Below are positions 9,032 through 17,937 of a stretch of 64,000 nt of DNA, piece after piece. This stretch comes from Pseudomonas sp. LS.1a. GTDB lineage: Bacteria > Pseudomonadota > Gammaproteobacteria > Pseudomonadales > Pseudomonadaceae. The stretch spans positions 5,240,001-5,304,000 of the forward strand of contig NZ_CP092827.1 of assembly GCF_022533585.1 (NCBI RefSeq). The letters run 5' to 3'. Position 1 is the stretch's first letter, and each line of letters begins with the position of its first letter. The notes under the pieces are model-generated. The model was not told the origin of the DNA and searched no databases. It saw only the letters and a list, made by a program, of their open reading frames with translations. A program made the translations under genes and the position numbers.

Positions 9032-9433
9032 TTATTCCACCGCGGAATCCGGGAACTGGTCCTGGATGTACTTGATCTCGGTCCGCCCATGCGCCGCCGG
9101 CAGCCCGTCCTCGCCAAGGTTGACGAAGACCATCTTGTCGACCGTGAGGATGGCCTTGCGGGTGATCTTGTTGCGCACTTCGCACTTGAGGGTGATCGAG
9201 GTGCGGCCGAACTCGGTGGCGGTGATGCCCAGCTCGATGATGTCGCCCTGGCGCGAGGCACTGACGAAGTTGATTTCCGATATGTACTTGGTCACCACAC
9301 GCTGGTTGCCCAGCTGGACGATGGCGTAGATCGCCGCCTCTTCGTCGATCCAGCGCAACAGGCTGCCACCGAACAGGGTGCCATTGGGGTTGAGGTCTTC
9401 GGGTTTAACCCACTTGCGGGTATGAAAGTTCAT
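9032..9433 (-). CDS. Acyl-CoA thioesterase, hotdog fold (YciA-like)
   Basis: A 133-residue single hotdog domain starting MNFHTRKWVKPEDLNPNGTL. The conserved stretch NGTLFGGSLLRWIDEEAA carries the Asp/Glu usually implicated in thioester hydrolysis, followed by FVSASRQGDIIELG, a pattern shared by YciA and related acyl-CoA hydrolases. It would hydrolyse acyl-CoA in the cytoplasm as an oligomer; chain-length preference cannot be read from the sequence. It is monocistronic and divergent from the ahcY promoter. Confidence 0.88.
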   Translation of the reverse strand: MNFHTRKWVKPEDLNPNGTLFGGSLLRWIDEEAAIYAIVQLGNQRVVTKYISEINFVSASRQGDIIELGITATEFGRTSITLKCEVRNKITRKAILTVDKMVFVNLGEDGLPAAHGRTEIKYIQDQFPDSAVE

Positions 9434-9536
9434 CTGTACTCCTGACCTGCCTGACTAACGTGTAGCAATGATGGCAGAGCGGCCGCTGTCGCTCCATTGA
9501 ACATCGACTATCGTCGCGATTAATCGACAGAAAACC

Positions 9537-9565
9537 TTGGGCAAGCCGACGGGCGCGGCTATAAT
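9537..9565 (+). promoter_or_regulatory. Sigma70 promoter of ahcY-metF
   Basis: TTGGGC (9537-9542) is spaced exactly 17 bp from a consensus TATAAT (9560-9565). Transcription should start near 9572, about 40 bp before the SAH riboswitch, which places the riboswitch in the 5' leader. Confidence 0.82.
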
Positions 9566-9608
9566 CTCTGCCGCTTTACATGGCCGCCCACAGCGGCGCC
9601 ATGCCCGC

Positions 9609-11138
<1,530 letters not shown>

Positions 11139-11156
11139 GCGGCAAACTTGACGCTT

Positions 11157-11178
11157 CAAGCGGCAAGTTTGCCGCTTG
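11157..11178 (+). repeat. Intergenic hairpin between ahcY and metF
   Basis: CAAGCGGCAA and its exact reverse complement TTGCCGCTTG are separated by two bases. The 149-bp gap around it has further copies of CTTGCAGC-like words (near 11176 and 11268). There is no T-run, so it looks like an attenuating or RNA-processing hairpin rather than a terminator. It belongs to neither of the two REP families in the window. Confidence 0.6.
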
Positions 11179-11287
11179 CAGCTCAAGCATAAAGGATCTT
11201 GAACGATGCCCAAGCCAGGCCGGCCATAACCGATCTGGCTTTTACTTGCAGCCTGCCGCTTGCAGCTGGCTGCCAGAGGAACGCCTG

Positions 11288-12133
11288 ATGTCCCAGGAAC
11301 GCCGTTACAGTTTCGAGTTCTTCCCGACCAAGACCGATGCCGGTCACGAAAAGCTGATGGGCGTCGCCCGCCAGCTGGCCGCCTACAACCCGGACTTCTT
11401 CTCCTGCACCTACGGTGCCGGTGGCTCGACCCGCGACCGCACGCTGAATACCGTGCTGCAGCTGGAAAGCGAAGTGAAGGTACCTGCCGCACCGCACCTG
11501 TCGTGCGTCGGCGACACCAAGGCCGAACTGCGCACCCTGCTGGCCGAATACAAGGCTGCCGGCATCAAGCGCATCGTTGCCCTGCGTGGCGACCTGCCAT
11601 CGGGCATGGGCATGGCCAGTGGCGAACTGCGCTACGCCAGCGACCTGGTCGAATTCATCCGCCAGGAAACCGCTGATCACTTCCACCTGGAAGTGGCCGC
11701 CTACCCGGAGATGCATCCACAGGCCCGCAACTTCGAGGCTGACCTGGCCAACTTCGTGCACAAGGTCAAGGCCGGTGCCGACAGCGCCATCACCCAGTAC
11801 TTCTTCAACGCCGACAGCTACTTCTACTTCGTCGAGCGCGCGCAGAAGCTGGGCGTGGACATCCCGGTGGTGCCTGGCATCATGCCGATCACCAACTACA
11901 GCAAGCTGGCGCGCTTCTCCGATGCCTGTGGCGCCGAGATCCCGCGCTGGATCCGCAAGCAGCTGGAAGCCTATGCCGACGACACCGCCAGCATCCAGGC
12001 ATTCGGCGAAGAAGTGATCACCCGCATGTGCGAACAGCTGCTGCAAGGCGGCGCACCGGGCCTGCACTTCTACACCTTGAACCAGGCCGAGCCGAGTCTG
12101 GCGATCTGGAACAATCTGAAGCTGCCACGCTGA
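11288..12133 (+). CDS. metF: 5,10-methylenetetrahydrofolate reductase
   Basis: MetF reduces 5,10-methylene-THF to 5-methyl-THF, the methyl donor for homocysteine remethylation, and carries FAD in a TIM barrel. The 281-residue product begins MSQERRYSFEFFPTKT after AGAGGAA; ALRGDLPSG and PGIMPI are family motifs. It follows ahcY in the same direction with a 149-bp gap. AhcY-derived homocysteine and MetF-derived methyl groups feed the same next step, which supports co-regulation from the riboswitch promoter. Confidence 0.97.
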   Translation: MSQERRYSFEFFPTKTDAGHEKLMGVARQLAAYNPDFFSCTYGAGGSTRDRTLNTVLQLESEVKVPAAPHLSCVGDTKAELRTLLAEYKAAGIKRIVALRGDLPSGMGMASGELRYASDLVEFIRQETADHFHLEVAAYPEMHPQARNFEADLANFVHKVKAGADSAITQYFFNADSYFYFVERAQKLGVDIPVVPGIMPITNYSKLARFSDACGAEIPRWIRKQLEAYADDTASIQAFGEEVITRMCEQLLQGGAPGLHFYTLNQAEPSLAIWNNLKLPR

Positions 12134-12165
12134 AATTTTTTGCAAAATCTGTTTAAGATCTGATT

Positions 12166-12200
12166 AAGGCTTTGGTCATAGACTAAAGCCTTATTCATTT
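12166..12200 (+). terminator. Terminator after metF
   Basis: AAGGCTTTGGTC (12166-12177) pairs with GACTAAAGCCTT (12181-12192) around an ATA loop, with a single G-T wobble. A T-rich tract ATTCATTTT follows. The tail is imperfect, so termination may be partial. Confidence 0.72.
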
Positions 12201-12225
12201 TCCGGTTACACAGGTCTTGCCTGCC

Positions 12226-13302
12226 ATGCAGTCCCACCCGCCATCGCGTCCACAGCTCGTCTACCTGGCATTTGGCCCGGCAACCTACCATCAGGAAGCC
12301 TGCTTCAGCATCGTCAGCGCCCTCGCCCACCTGGGCACGGCAGCAGGCGAAGCCATGGACATACAGGTCTACACCGACAACCCGCAGCCCTATGCCGGCC
12401 TGCCGGTCACCGTACACCTGCTGGACGAGGCCACGCGCCAGGCCTGGAACGCCCCCCACGGTTATCACTTTCGCAGCAAGCACGTGCTGTTGCGCCAGGT
12501 GCTGCAGCAACACCCGCTGGCAGTGCTGATCGACACCGACACCTTCTTCCGCAAGTCGCCGCTGGAGCTGTTCGCCCGGGTAGCCCCAGGCCGGCTGCTG
12601 TGCAATGCCATCGGCGCGCGCTACGGCAGCAACCAGAAGTGCCTGCTGTACAAGAACCTGCTGGCCATCCTCGAATCCCGGGGCCTGGCCGATTGCCAGA
12701 TGCCACTGGTCAACTCCGGGGTGATCGGCCTTACCGCCGAAGACGCCGGCACGCTGGACCGCTCCATCGCCATGATGGACGAGTTCCACCCCCTGGCTCG
12801 CGAAGCCTATACCCTTGAGGAGTTCTGCCTGGCGGTGGCGGCCTACCGCAGGCTGGAGCTGGCCGAATGCACCGATGTCATCCACCACTACTGGAGCCGC
12901 AAGGCGCAGTTCCGCGCCAAGATCCAGGCCTGGCTGCGCAAGCACGGCCATGACCCGCTGAGCCAGGCGGCGCTGGCCGACGTGCCCCTGGTCAATGACC
13001 AGCTGCCACGGCCGCCGGCCCTGCAACGGCTGGGTTACAAGGCACTGAGCATGACCCTGCCCAGCCACGAACGCCAGTTCGCCCGCGAGTTGCTGTATGG
13101 CTGCTACCCCTACCCCAACGAGTTCGACCGCGCCTGCGCGCCGGCCTGGTGGGACAAGGCCCTGGAAAACCTCAACGCCCGCCATGGCCACATGGAGCCC
13201 GAGCAACTGCGCCAGTGCCTGCGCCACCCGGGGTTGCGCCTGTCACTGGGCGAGCGGCGCAAGGATATCGAGGCGCATCTGCTGAGGTCTTCCCACACTT
13301 GA
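12226..13302 (+). CDS. Uncharacterized protein, possibly glycosyltransferase-like (GT-A-type)
   Basis: A 358-residue soluble protein of unassigned function. Residues about 8-120 resemble a GT-A nucleotide-sugar-binding half (QLVYLAFGPATYHQEACFS), and LAVLIDTDTFF near residue 105 holds a DxD-like DTD motif of the kind that binds metal and sugar nucleotide. MPLVNSGVIGL near residue 165 resembles the acceptor-side motif of GT8/GT32-type enzymes. The C-terminal 130 residues are helical and charged, with no recognised domain. No signal peptide or membrane helix is visible. I start it at ATG 12226; an in-frame TTG at 12217 is too close to the AGG. It stands alone between the metF terminator and a repeat pair. 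Confidence 0.7.
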   Translation: MQSHPPSRPQLVYLAFGPATYHQEACFSIVSALAHLGTAAGEAMDIQVYTDNPQPYAGLPVTVHLLDEATRQAWNAPHGYHFRSKHVLLRQVLQQHPLAVLIDTDTFFRKSPLELFARVAPGRLLCNAIGARYGSNQKCLLYKNLLAILESRGLADCQMPLVNSGVIGLTAEDAGTLDRSIAMMDEFHPLAREAYTLEEFCLAVAAYRRLELAECTDVIHHYWSRKAQFRAKIQAWLRKHGHDPLSQAALADVPLVNDQLPRPPALQRLGYKALSMTLPSHERQFARELLYGCYPYPNEFDRACAPAWWDKALENLNARHGHMEPEQLRQCLRHPGLRLSLGERRKDIEAHLLRSSHT

Positions 13303-13310
13303 GTGACCTG

Positions 13311-13415
13311 TGCCGGCCTCTTCGCGGGTAAACCCGCTCCCACAGGATCTCTGCTGGCTTGCAGGCTCGTGCTGTACTTGTGGGAGCGGGTTTACCCGCG
13401 AAGAGGCCAGCACAG
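13311..13415. repeat. REP element pair, inverted
   Basis: TGCCGGCCTCTTCGCGGG (from 13311) and its complement (to about 13415) flank a 30-bp spacer. It follows directly after the stop of the 12.2-kb unknown gene. Confidence 0.9.
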
Positions 13416-13467
13416 GAGAACATCATCCTCACTGGCCTTGAACAGGCCGAGCGCGTAATCTCCGGCC

Positions 13468-14256
13468 ATGCCACACGTCGCCCGTCTGTTCTGGATCCTG
13501 TTGCTCGCCTGCCTGAGCCCGCTGGCTCTGGGCGAGCGCCTGCGCCTGGTGACCGACGACTGGGCACCCTATGTGTACCAGCAGGACGGCCAGCCGCGCG
13601 GCATCGACTACGAAGTCACCACCCAGGTGTTCCAACGCCTTGGCGTCGAGGTGGAATGGCAGTTCCTGCCCTGGAAGCGCTGCCTGGCAATGATCGAGCA
13701 GGGCCTGGCCGATGGCATCATGGATATCTTCCAGGCCGAGTCGCGCCAGCCCTACCTGGTGTATGCCCCCGAGCCCATGTCGGAGGTCGAGTTCGTCCTG
13801 TTCCAGGCCCGCGCACGTCGCCATGCCGTCACGGCCCTGGATGACCTTGCCGGCCTCACCGTCGGCACCTCACCCGGCTACGCCTATGGTGCAACGTTCA
13901 ACGAGGCCGCACATTTCAGGCGCGAAGCCGCGCCTACCCATGAAGCCAACTTCGGCAAGCTGATGCTGGGCCGCATCGACCTGGCAATCACCGACCGCAG
14001 GGTCGGCCATTACCTGCTGCGGCATCTGGGCCTGCAACAGCAAGTCGAGGAGCTGCCGCTGGTGATCAGCCGCCAGGCGCAATACCTGGGGCTGGCACGC
14101 AAGCCGGGGCGGGAGGCACTGGCCCAGGCCTTCGCCGTGGAACTGCGGCGCTTCAAGCAGGAACCCGCCTACGCGGCGATCAGCAACCGCTACATAGGCA
14201 ACATCGGAAACACTCTCAACGCCGTTGAGCAGCAGGAAAGCAGCACAGCGCGTTAG
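13468..14256 (+). CDS. Periplasmic substrate-binding protein, family 3 (amino-acid type)
   Basis: 262 residues with a signal peptide (RLFWILLLACLSPLALG, cleaved near residue 23) and a type 3 solute-binding fold: LRLVTDDWAPYVYQQ at the start, GIDYEVTTQVFQRLGVEV, then GLTVGTSPGYAYG at the hinge. Such stand-alone proteins bind polar amino acids or related ligands in the periplasm. No permease or ATPase is adjacent, so it may serve a distant transporter or act only as a sensor. The frame ends inside the likely promoter of rhlE. Confidence 0.85.
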   Translation: MPHVARLFWILLLACLSPLALGERLRLVTDDWAPYVYQQDGQPRGIDYEVTTQVFQRLGVEVEWQFLPWKRCLAMIEQGLADGIMDIFQAESRQPYLVYAPEPMSEVEFVLFQARARRHAVTALDDLAGLTVGTSPGYAYGATFNEAAHFRREAAPTHEANFGKLMLGRIDLAITDRRVGHYLLRHLGLQQQVEELPLVISRQAQYLGLARKPGREALAQAFAVELRRFKQEPAYAAISNRYIGNIGNTLNAVEQQESSTAR

Positions 14257-14475
14257 CTCTGTTATACTCGGGCCTTCCCGCCCGGCTCACGCCCGGACGC
14301 TCGGCCTCGCAACAGGCATCCCGATCGGCATCGACGCGCCTTCGCGTCCACCCTCCGTTACCCGGATGTGCAGTGAAAGCCCAGCTGGACCGGACGCGAT
14401 CGCATCCCACCGATGCCCGTCGCGCCAGGCAGAACATCCCAAACGGGCCCAGCCCACACGAGAACAGGATTGCCC
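14257..14475 (+). promoter_or_regulatory. Promoter and long leader of rhlE
   Basis: TGTTATACT (14260-14268) is an extended -10 box (TGN-TATACT) a few bases after the stop of the binding-protein gene. No good -35 is visible, as expected for extended -10 promoters. It leaves a leader of about 200 nt before the rhlE start, containing GC-rich inverted segments (CGGGCCTTCCCGCCCGG and GGCTCACGCCCGG). Long structured leaders are common for cold-inducible helicase genes, but cold control here is only an inference. Confidence 0.45.
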
Positions 14476-16359
14476 ATGTCCTTTGCTTCCCTCGGTCTCT
14501 CCGAGGCTCTTGTCCGCGCTATCGAGGCTGCGGGCTATACCCAGCCGACCCCCGTGCAACAGCGGGCGATTCCCGCCGTGTTGCAAGGCCGCGACCTGAT
14601 GGTCGCCGCACAGACAGGTACTGGTAAAACCGGCGGTTTCGCCCTGCCGATCCTCGAGCGCCTGTTCCCGGCCGGCCACCCCGACAAGTCGCAGCGCCAT
14701 GGCCCGCGCCAACCTCGCGTACTGGTCCTGACCCCGACCCGCGAACTGGCAGCCCAGGTGCATGACAGCTTCAAGGTCTATGCCCGTGACCTGCCACTGG
14801 TCAGCGCCTGCATTTTCGGCGGCGTCGGCATGAACCCGCAGATCCAGGCCATTGCCAAGGGTGTGGACGTGCTGGTCGCCTGCCCGGGCCGCCTGCTCGA
14901 CCTGGCCGGCCAAGGCAAGGTTGACCTGGCCCACGTTGAAATCCTGGTGCTGGACGAAGCCGACCGCATGCTCGACATGGGCTTCATCCACGACGTCAAG
15001 AAGGTCCTCGCCCGCCTGCCGGCCAAGCGCCAGAACCTGTTGTTCTCGGCCACCTTCTCCAAGGACATCACCGACCTCGCCGACAAGCTCCTGCACAACC
15101 CGGAGCGTATCGAGGTCACCCCGCCGAACACCACCGTCGAGCGTATCGAGCAGCGCGTCTACCGCCTGCCTGCCAGCCACAAGCGCGCGCTGCTGGCACA
15201 CCTGATCACCCTGGGTGCCTGGGAACAGGTGCTGGTGTTCACCCGTACCAAGCATGGCGCCAACCGCCTGGCCGAGTACCTGGAAAAGCACGGCCTGACC
15301 GCCGCCGCGATCCACGGTAACAAGAGCCAGAATGCCCGCACCAAGGCCCTGGCCGACTTCAAGGCCAACAGCGTGCGCGTACTGGTCGCCACCGACATCG
15401 CCGCCCGTGGCCTGGACATCGACCAGTTGCCGCACGTGGTCAACTTCGAGCTGCCGAACGTCGAGGAAGACTACGTCCACCGTATCGGCCGTACCGGCCG
15501 TGCCGGGCGTTCGGGCGAGGCCATTTCCATGGTCGCACCGGATGAAGAAAAACTGCTCAAGAGCATCGAGCGGGTCACCAGGCAGAAGATTCCGGACGGC
15601 GACCTGATGGGCTTCGACGCCAGCCAGGTAGAAGCCGAAAAGCCTGAAGTACGCGAGCGCCCGCAGAACAACGGCCGTGGCGGCCGCAACCAGCAGGCCC
15701 GTGGCGAAGGCGGCAAAGACGCCAACGGTGGCCGCAAGGACAAGGGCAAGGATAAAGGCAAGGCCAAGCAACAGGCTGCGGACAAGCCGGCCGACAAGGA
15801 AAAGAGCGGCGACAGGCAACAGCAGCAACGCAAGCCGCGTGACAAGAAGCCGCGCCAGCAGCAACAGCAGGCCAGCACCAACAGCGTGCCGAAAGTGCCT
15901 GCCGACCGTGATCCGGAAGAATTCCTCGACGACGATATCGACAACTTCGGTAACCGTGCCGACTATGTCAGCCCGTACCAAGGCAAAAACCAGGGCCGCA
16001 ATCGCCGCCCGGGTGGCAATGCCGGCCAAGGTCAGGCTCAAGGTAGTGGCCAACGCAACAACGCGGGTGGCCAGGGTCGCAATGCTGGCCAGCAGCGCAG
16101 TGGCGGTGGCGAGAAACGCCCGGCCCGTGCCAACAACGGTGGCGGTGGCCGCCGTGATGGCGGCGGCCGTGGTCGCCCGGCCCGTGACGATGCTGCCCGG
16201 CAAGAGCCGGCCGTGCGCAACCCGCGCCAGCCGGAAAAACAGCCGGTGATCATCCGCAAGGAATCCAAGCTCGACCGTTACCCGACGCCGGAGCAGCTGG
16301 ATGACCTGCCAAGCCGCCCACGCGGTGAGCGCCCGGCGCTGCTGACCCGCAAGGGCTGA
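14476..16359 (+). CDS. rhlE: DEAD-box ATP-dependent RNA helicase RhlE
   Basis: A 627-residue DEAD-box helicase that unwinds RNA duplexes in ribosome assembly and mRNA turnover. Motifs in order are Q motif ([13 protein letters not shown], near 20), Walker A AQTGTGKT (near 47), [21 protein letters not shown] (DEAD box, near 157), [15 protein letters not shown] and [11 protein letters not shown]. The helicase core ends near residue 375. The last 250 residues are a basic, low-complexity tail rich in Arg, Gly, Lys and Gln, of the kind that binds RNA and promotes condensation. ATG 14476 is preceded by ACAGGA; the open frame upstream is spurious. Confidence 0.96.
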   Translation: MSFASLGLSEALVRAIEAAGYTQPTPVQQRAIPAVLQGRDLMVAAQTGTGKTGGFALPILERLFPAGHPDKSQRHGPRQPRVLVLTPTRELAAQVHDSFKVYARDLPLVSACIFGGVGMNPQIQAIAKGVDVLVACPGRLLDLAGQGKVDLAHVEILVLDEADRMLDMGFIHDVKKVLARLPAKRQNLLFSATFSKDITDLADKLLHNPERIEVTPPNTTVERIEQRVYRLPASHKRALLAHLITLGAWEQVLVFTRTKHGANRLAEYLEKHGLTAAAIHGNKSQNARTKALADFKANSVRVLVATDIAARGLDIDQLPHVVNFELPNVEEDYVHRIGRTGRAGRSGEAISMVAPDEEKLLKSIERVTRQKIPDGDLMGFDASQVEAEKPEVRERPQNNGRGGRNQQARGEGGKDANGGRKDKGKDKGKAKQQAADKPADKEKSGDRQQQQRKPRDKKPRQQQQQASTNSVPKVPADRDPEEFLDDDIDNFGNRADYVSPYQGKNQGRNRRPGGNAGQGQAQGSGQRNNAGGQGRNAGQQRSGGGEKRPARANNGGGGRRDGGGRGRPARDDAARQEPAVRNPRQPEKQPVIIRKESKLDRYPTPEQLDDLPSRPRGERPALLTRKG

Positions 16360-16370
16360 CAAAAAGCATG

Positions 16371-16497
16371 AGGGGGCTGCTTCGCAGCCCTTTCGCGACA
16401 CAAGGCCGCTCCTACAGGTATTGCGCTGCAAGTGAAAACTGCGCAAAACCTGTAGGAGCGGCCTTGTGTCGCGAAAGGGCTGCGAAGCAGCCCCCTC
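16371..16497. repeat. Long near-perfect palindrome, second repeat family, bidirectional terminator
   Basis: Two 49-bp arms, 16371-16419 and 16449-16497, read AGGGGGCTGCTTCGCAGCCC ... and its reverse complement, around a 29-bp spacer. The inner parts, GGAGCGGCCTTGTGTCGCGA, form a repeat family distinct from the TTCGCGGG-type REP; other copies are at 32011 and 38201. Inside each arm the GGGCTGCTTCGCAGCCC unit folds as its own hairpin. It separates the convergent rhlE and yceI genes and probably terminates both. Confidence 0.9.
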
Positions 16498-16517
16498 GGT
16501 CTTTCAGCTAAGCCGAA

Positions 16518-17096
16518 TTACTTCTGCTTCACACCTTCAACACTGATATCCAGGTCCAGGGTCTGCGAAGTAGCGCCCGGGCCTTTGATGCCGAAGTCGT
16601 TCAGGTTCAGGGTAGTGGTGGCGTTGAAGCCAGCGCGCTCGCCACCCCATGGGTCCTTGCCTTCACCGTTGAAGGTGGCCTTGAAGGTAACCGGCTTGGT
16701 CACACCATGCATGGTCAGGTCGCCAGTCACGTCAGCGGTCTTGTCGCCAGTCGGCTTGACGCTGGTGGAGACGAACTTGGCTTGCGGGTACTTCTTCACA
16801 TCGAGGAAGTCGGCGCTGGCAATGTGCTTGTCACGCTCGGCGTGGTTCGACCACAGGCTGGCGGTTTTCAGGTCGACGCTGATCTTGCTGGCTTCAGGCT
16901 TGGCGCTATCCCAGGTGAAGTTGCCGTCGAAGTCCTTGAAGGTACCGTGGATGAAGCTGTAGCCCAGGTGGCTGATCTTCCAGTCAACGAACGCGTGCTG
17001 GCCTTCCTTGTCGATCTTGTACTCGGCAGCCATGGCCTGGCCGGCGGAGAGCAGAGCGGTACCGAGCGCCAGAGCGGCAAAAGTCTTTTTCAACAT
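16518..17096 (-). CDS. YceI-family periplasmic protein
   Basis: 192 residues with a Sec signal peptide ([19 protein letters not shown], cleaved after AMA near residue 23) followed by one YceI domain, an eight-stranded lipocalin-like barrel that binds long isoprenoid lipids. The family pattern starts [20 protein letters not shown] and ends [14 protein letters not shown] 17096 is preceded by GGAAGGAAG. It lies 34 bp after the cytochrome b561 gene on the same strand, a common pairing, which suggests a role in isoprenoid quinone handling or redox protection in the envelope. Confidence 0.94.
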   Translation of the reverse strand: MLKKTFAALALGTALLSAGQAMAAEYKIDKEGQHAFVDWKISHLGYSFIHGTFKDFDGNFTWDSAKPEASKISVDLKTASLWSNHAERDKHIASADFLDVKKYPQAKFVSTSVKPTGDKTADVTGDLTMHGVTKPVTFKATFNGEGKDPWGGERAGFNATTTLNLNDFGIKGPGATSQTLDLDISVEGVKQK

Positions 17097-17130
17097 CCTT
17101 ACTTCCTTCCTATGCAATTGAGGTTGAGAG

Positions 17131-17682
17131 TCAAGCTTTGCGGCCCAGCATGCGGGTCAGGGTCGCGTCACGGTCGATGAAATGGTGCTTGAGCGCTGCC
17201 AAGGCATGCAGCACGGCAAAAATCACCAAGCCCCAGGCCAGCCAGAGATGAATCACGCCAGCCAGGTCTGCCTGGTCGGGCAGGTCGCTGACCAGTGCCG
17301 GCACTTCGAACAGGCCGAACACCGGAATGCCGACACCGTCGGCAGTGGAAATCAGGTAACCGGCGATCATTACCGCGAACAGCCCCAGATACAGGGCCAG
17401 GTGGCCCAGCTTGGCCGCCAGGCGGGTGAGTGCACCGTGGTTGGCCGGTGCCGGTGGTGGCGGGCTGATGAAGCGCCAGACCACCCGCAGCAGCATCACT
17501 GCCAACAGCACCAGGCCGATGCTCTTGTGCAGGTCCGGGCCGGCCTTGCGCCAAGGGCTGTAGTAGTCGAGACCGACCATCCACAGGCCCAGGCCGAACA
17601 GGCCGAACACTGCCAGAGCCACGCCCCAGTGTAGGACGATGCTGACCACGCCGTAGCGAGAAGGTGAATTGCGCAGTTGCAT
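17131..17682 (-). CDS. Cytochrome b561-family membrane protein
   Basis: 183 residues with four transmembrane helices and membrane histidines that would hold two b haems: [15 protein letters not shown] (near residue 18), [12 protein letters not shown] (near 52), [11 protein letters not shown] and [10 protein letters not shown]. Such proteins pass electrons between quinol and periplasmic partners; E. coli CybB is a superoxide:quinone oxidoreductase. It is transcribed first in a two-gene unit with yceI. The AT-rich promoter region upstream (about 17700-17820) contains no unambiguous operator. Confidence 0.92.
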   Translation of the reverse strand: MQLRNSPSRYGVVSIVLHWGVALAVFGLFGLGLWMVGLDYYSPWRKAGPDLHKSIGLVLLAVMLLRVVWRFISPPPPAPANHGALTRLAAKLGHLALYLGLFAVMIAGYLISTADGVGIPVFGLFEVPALVSDLPDQADLAGVIHLWLAWGLVIFAVLHALAALKHHFIDRDATLTRMLGRKA

Positions 17683-17840
17683 GTTGACGTGTTTCCCCGT
17701 GAAAGCTGTGCACAGACTAACGCGTAACGTATCGAATAAAAGCGGAAAAAATTGCTTTGGATTATCGAGAAATCCGATATTTATTCTGTAAGCTTCCCAT
17801 TAAGGAAACATTAACGATAGACGGAGCGTTCGCGGTTGCC

Positions 17841-17928
17841 AGTGCCGGCCCTTACGCGGGTCCGGCACAGGTATCAGAAACTGCGCCGACCCTGTGGGAG
17901 CGGGTTTACCCGCGAAAGGGCCGGCACT
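17841..17928. repeat. REP element, one full copy plus a degenerate partner
   Basis: A complete copy, CCTGTGGGAGCGGGTTTACC onward, lies near 17891-17928. The inverted partner at 17841-17871 retains only GTGCCGGCCCTTACGCGGG and has lost the middle. The pair lies between the divergent-facing ends of the b561 promoter region and the stop of the amine oxidase gene. Confidence 0.75.
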
Positions 17929-17937
17929 GCCAATAAA

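Noticed and set aside
14287-16446. A 719-residue open frame antisense to rhlE
   Set aside because: It covers the helicase gene in mirror frame, has the low-complexity composition of a GC-rich shadow, and has no start signal or domain. The sense strand has all DEAD-box motifs.
17683-17840. OxyR- or Fur-like operator in the AT-rich region upstream of cytochrome b561
   Set aside because: An imperfect dyad GATTATCGAGAAATCCGATA is present, but it does not match either consensus well enough.
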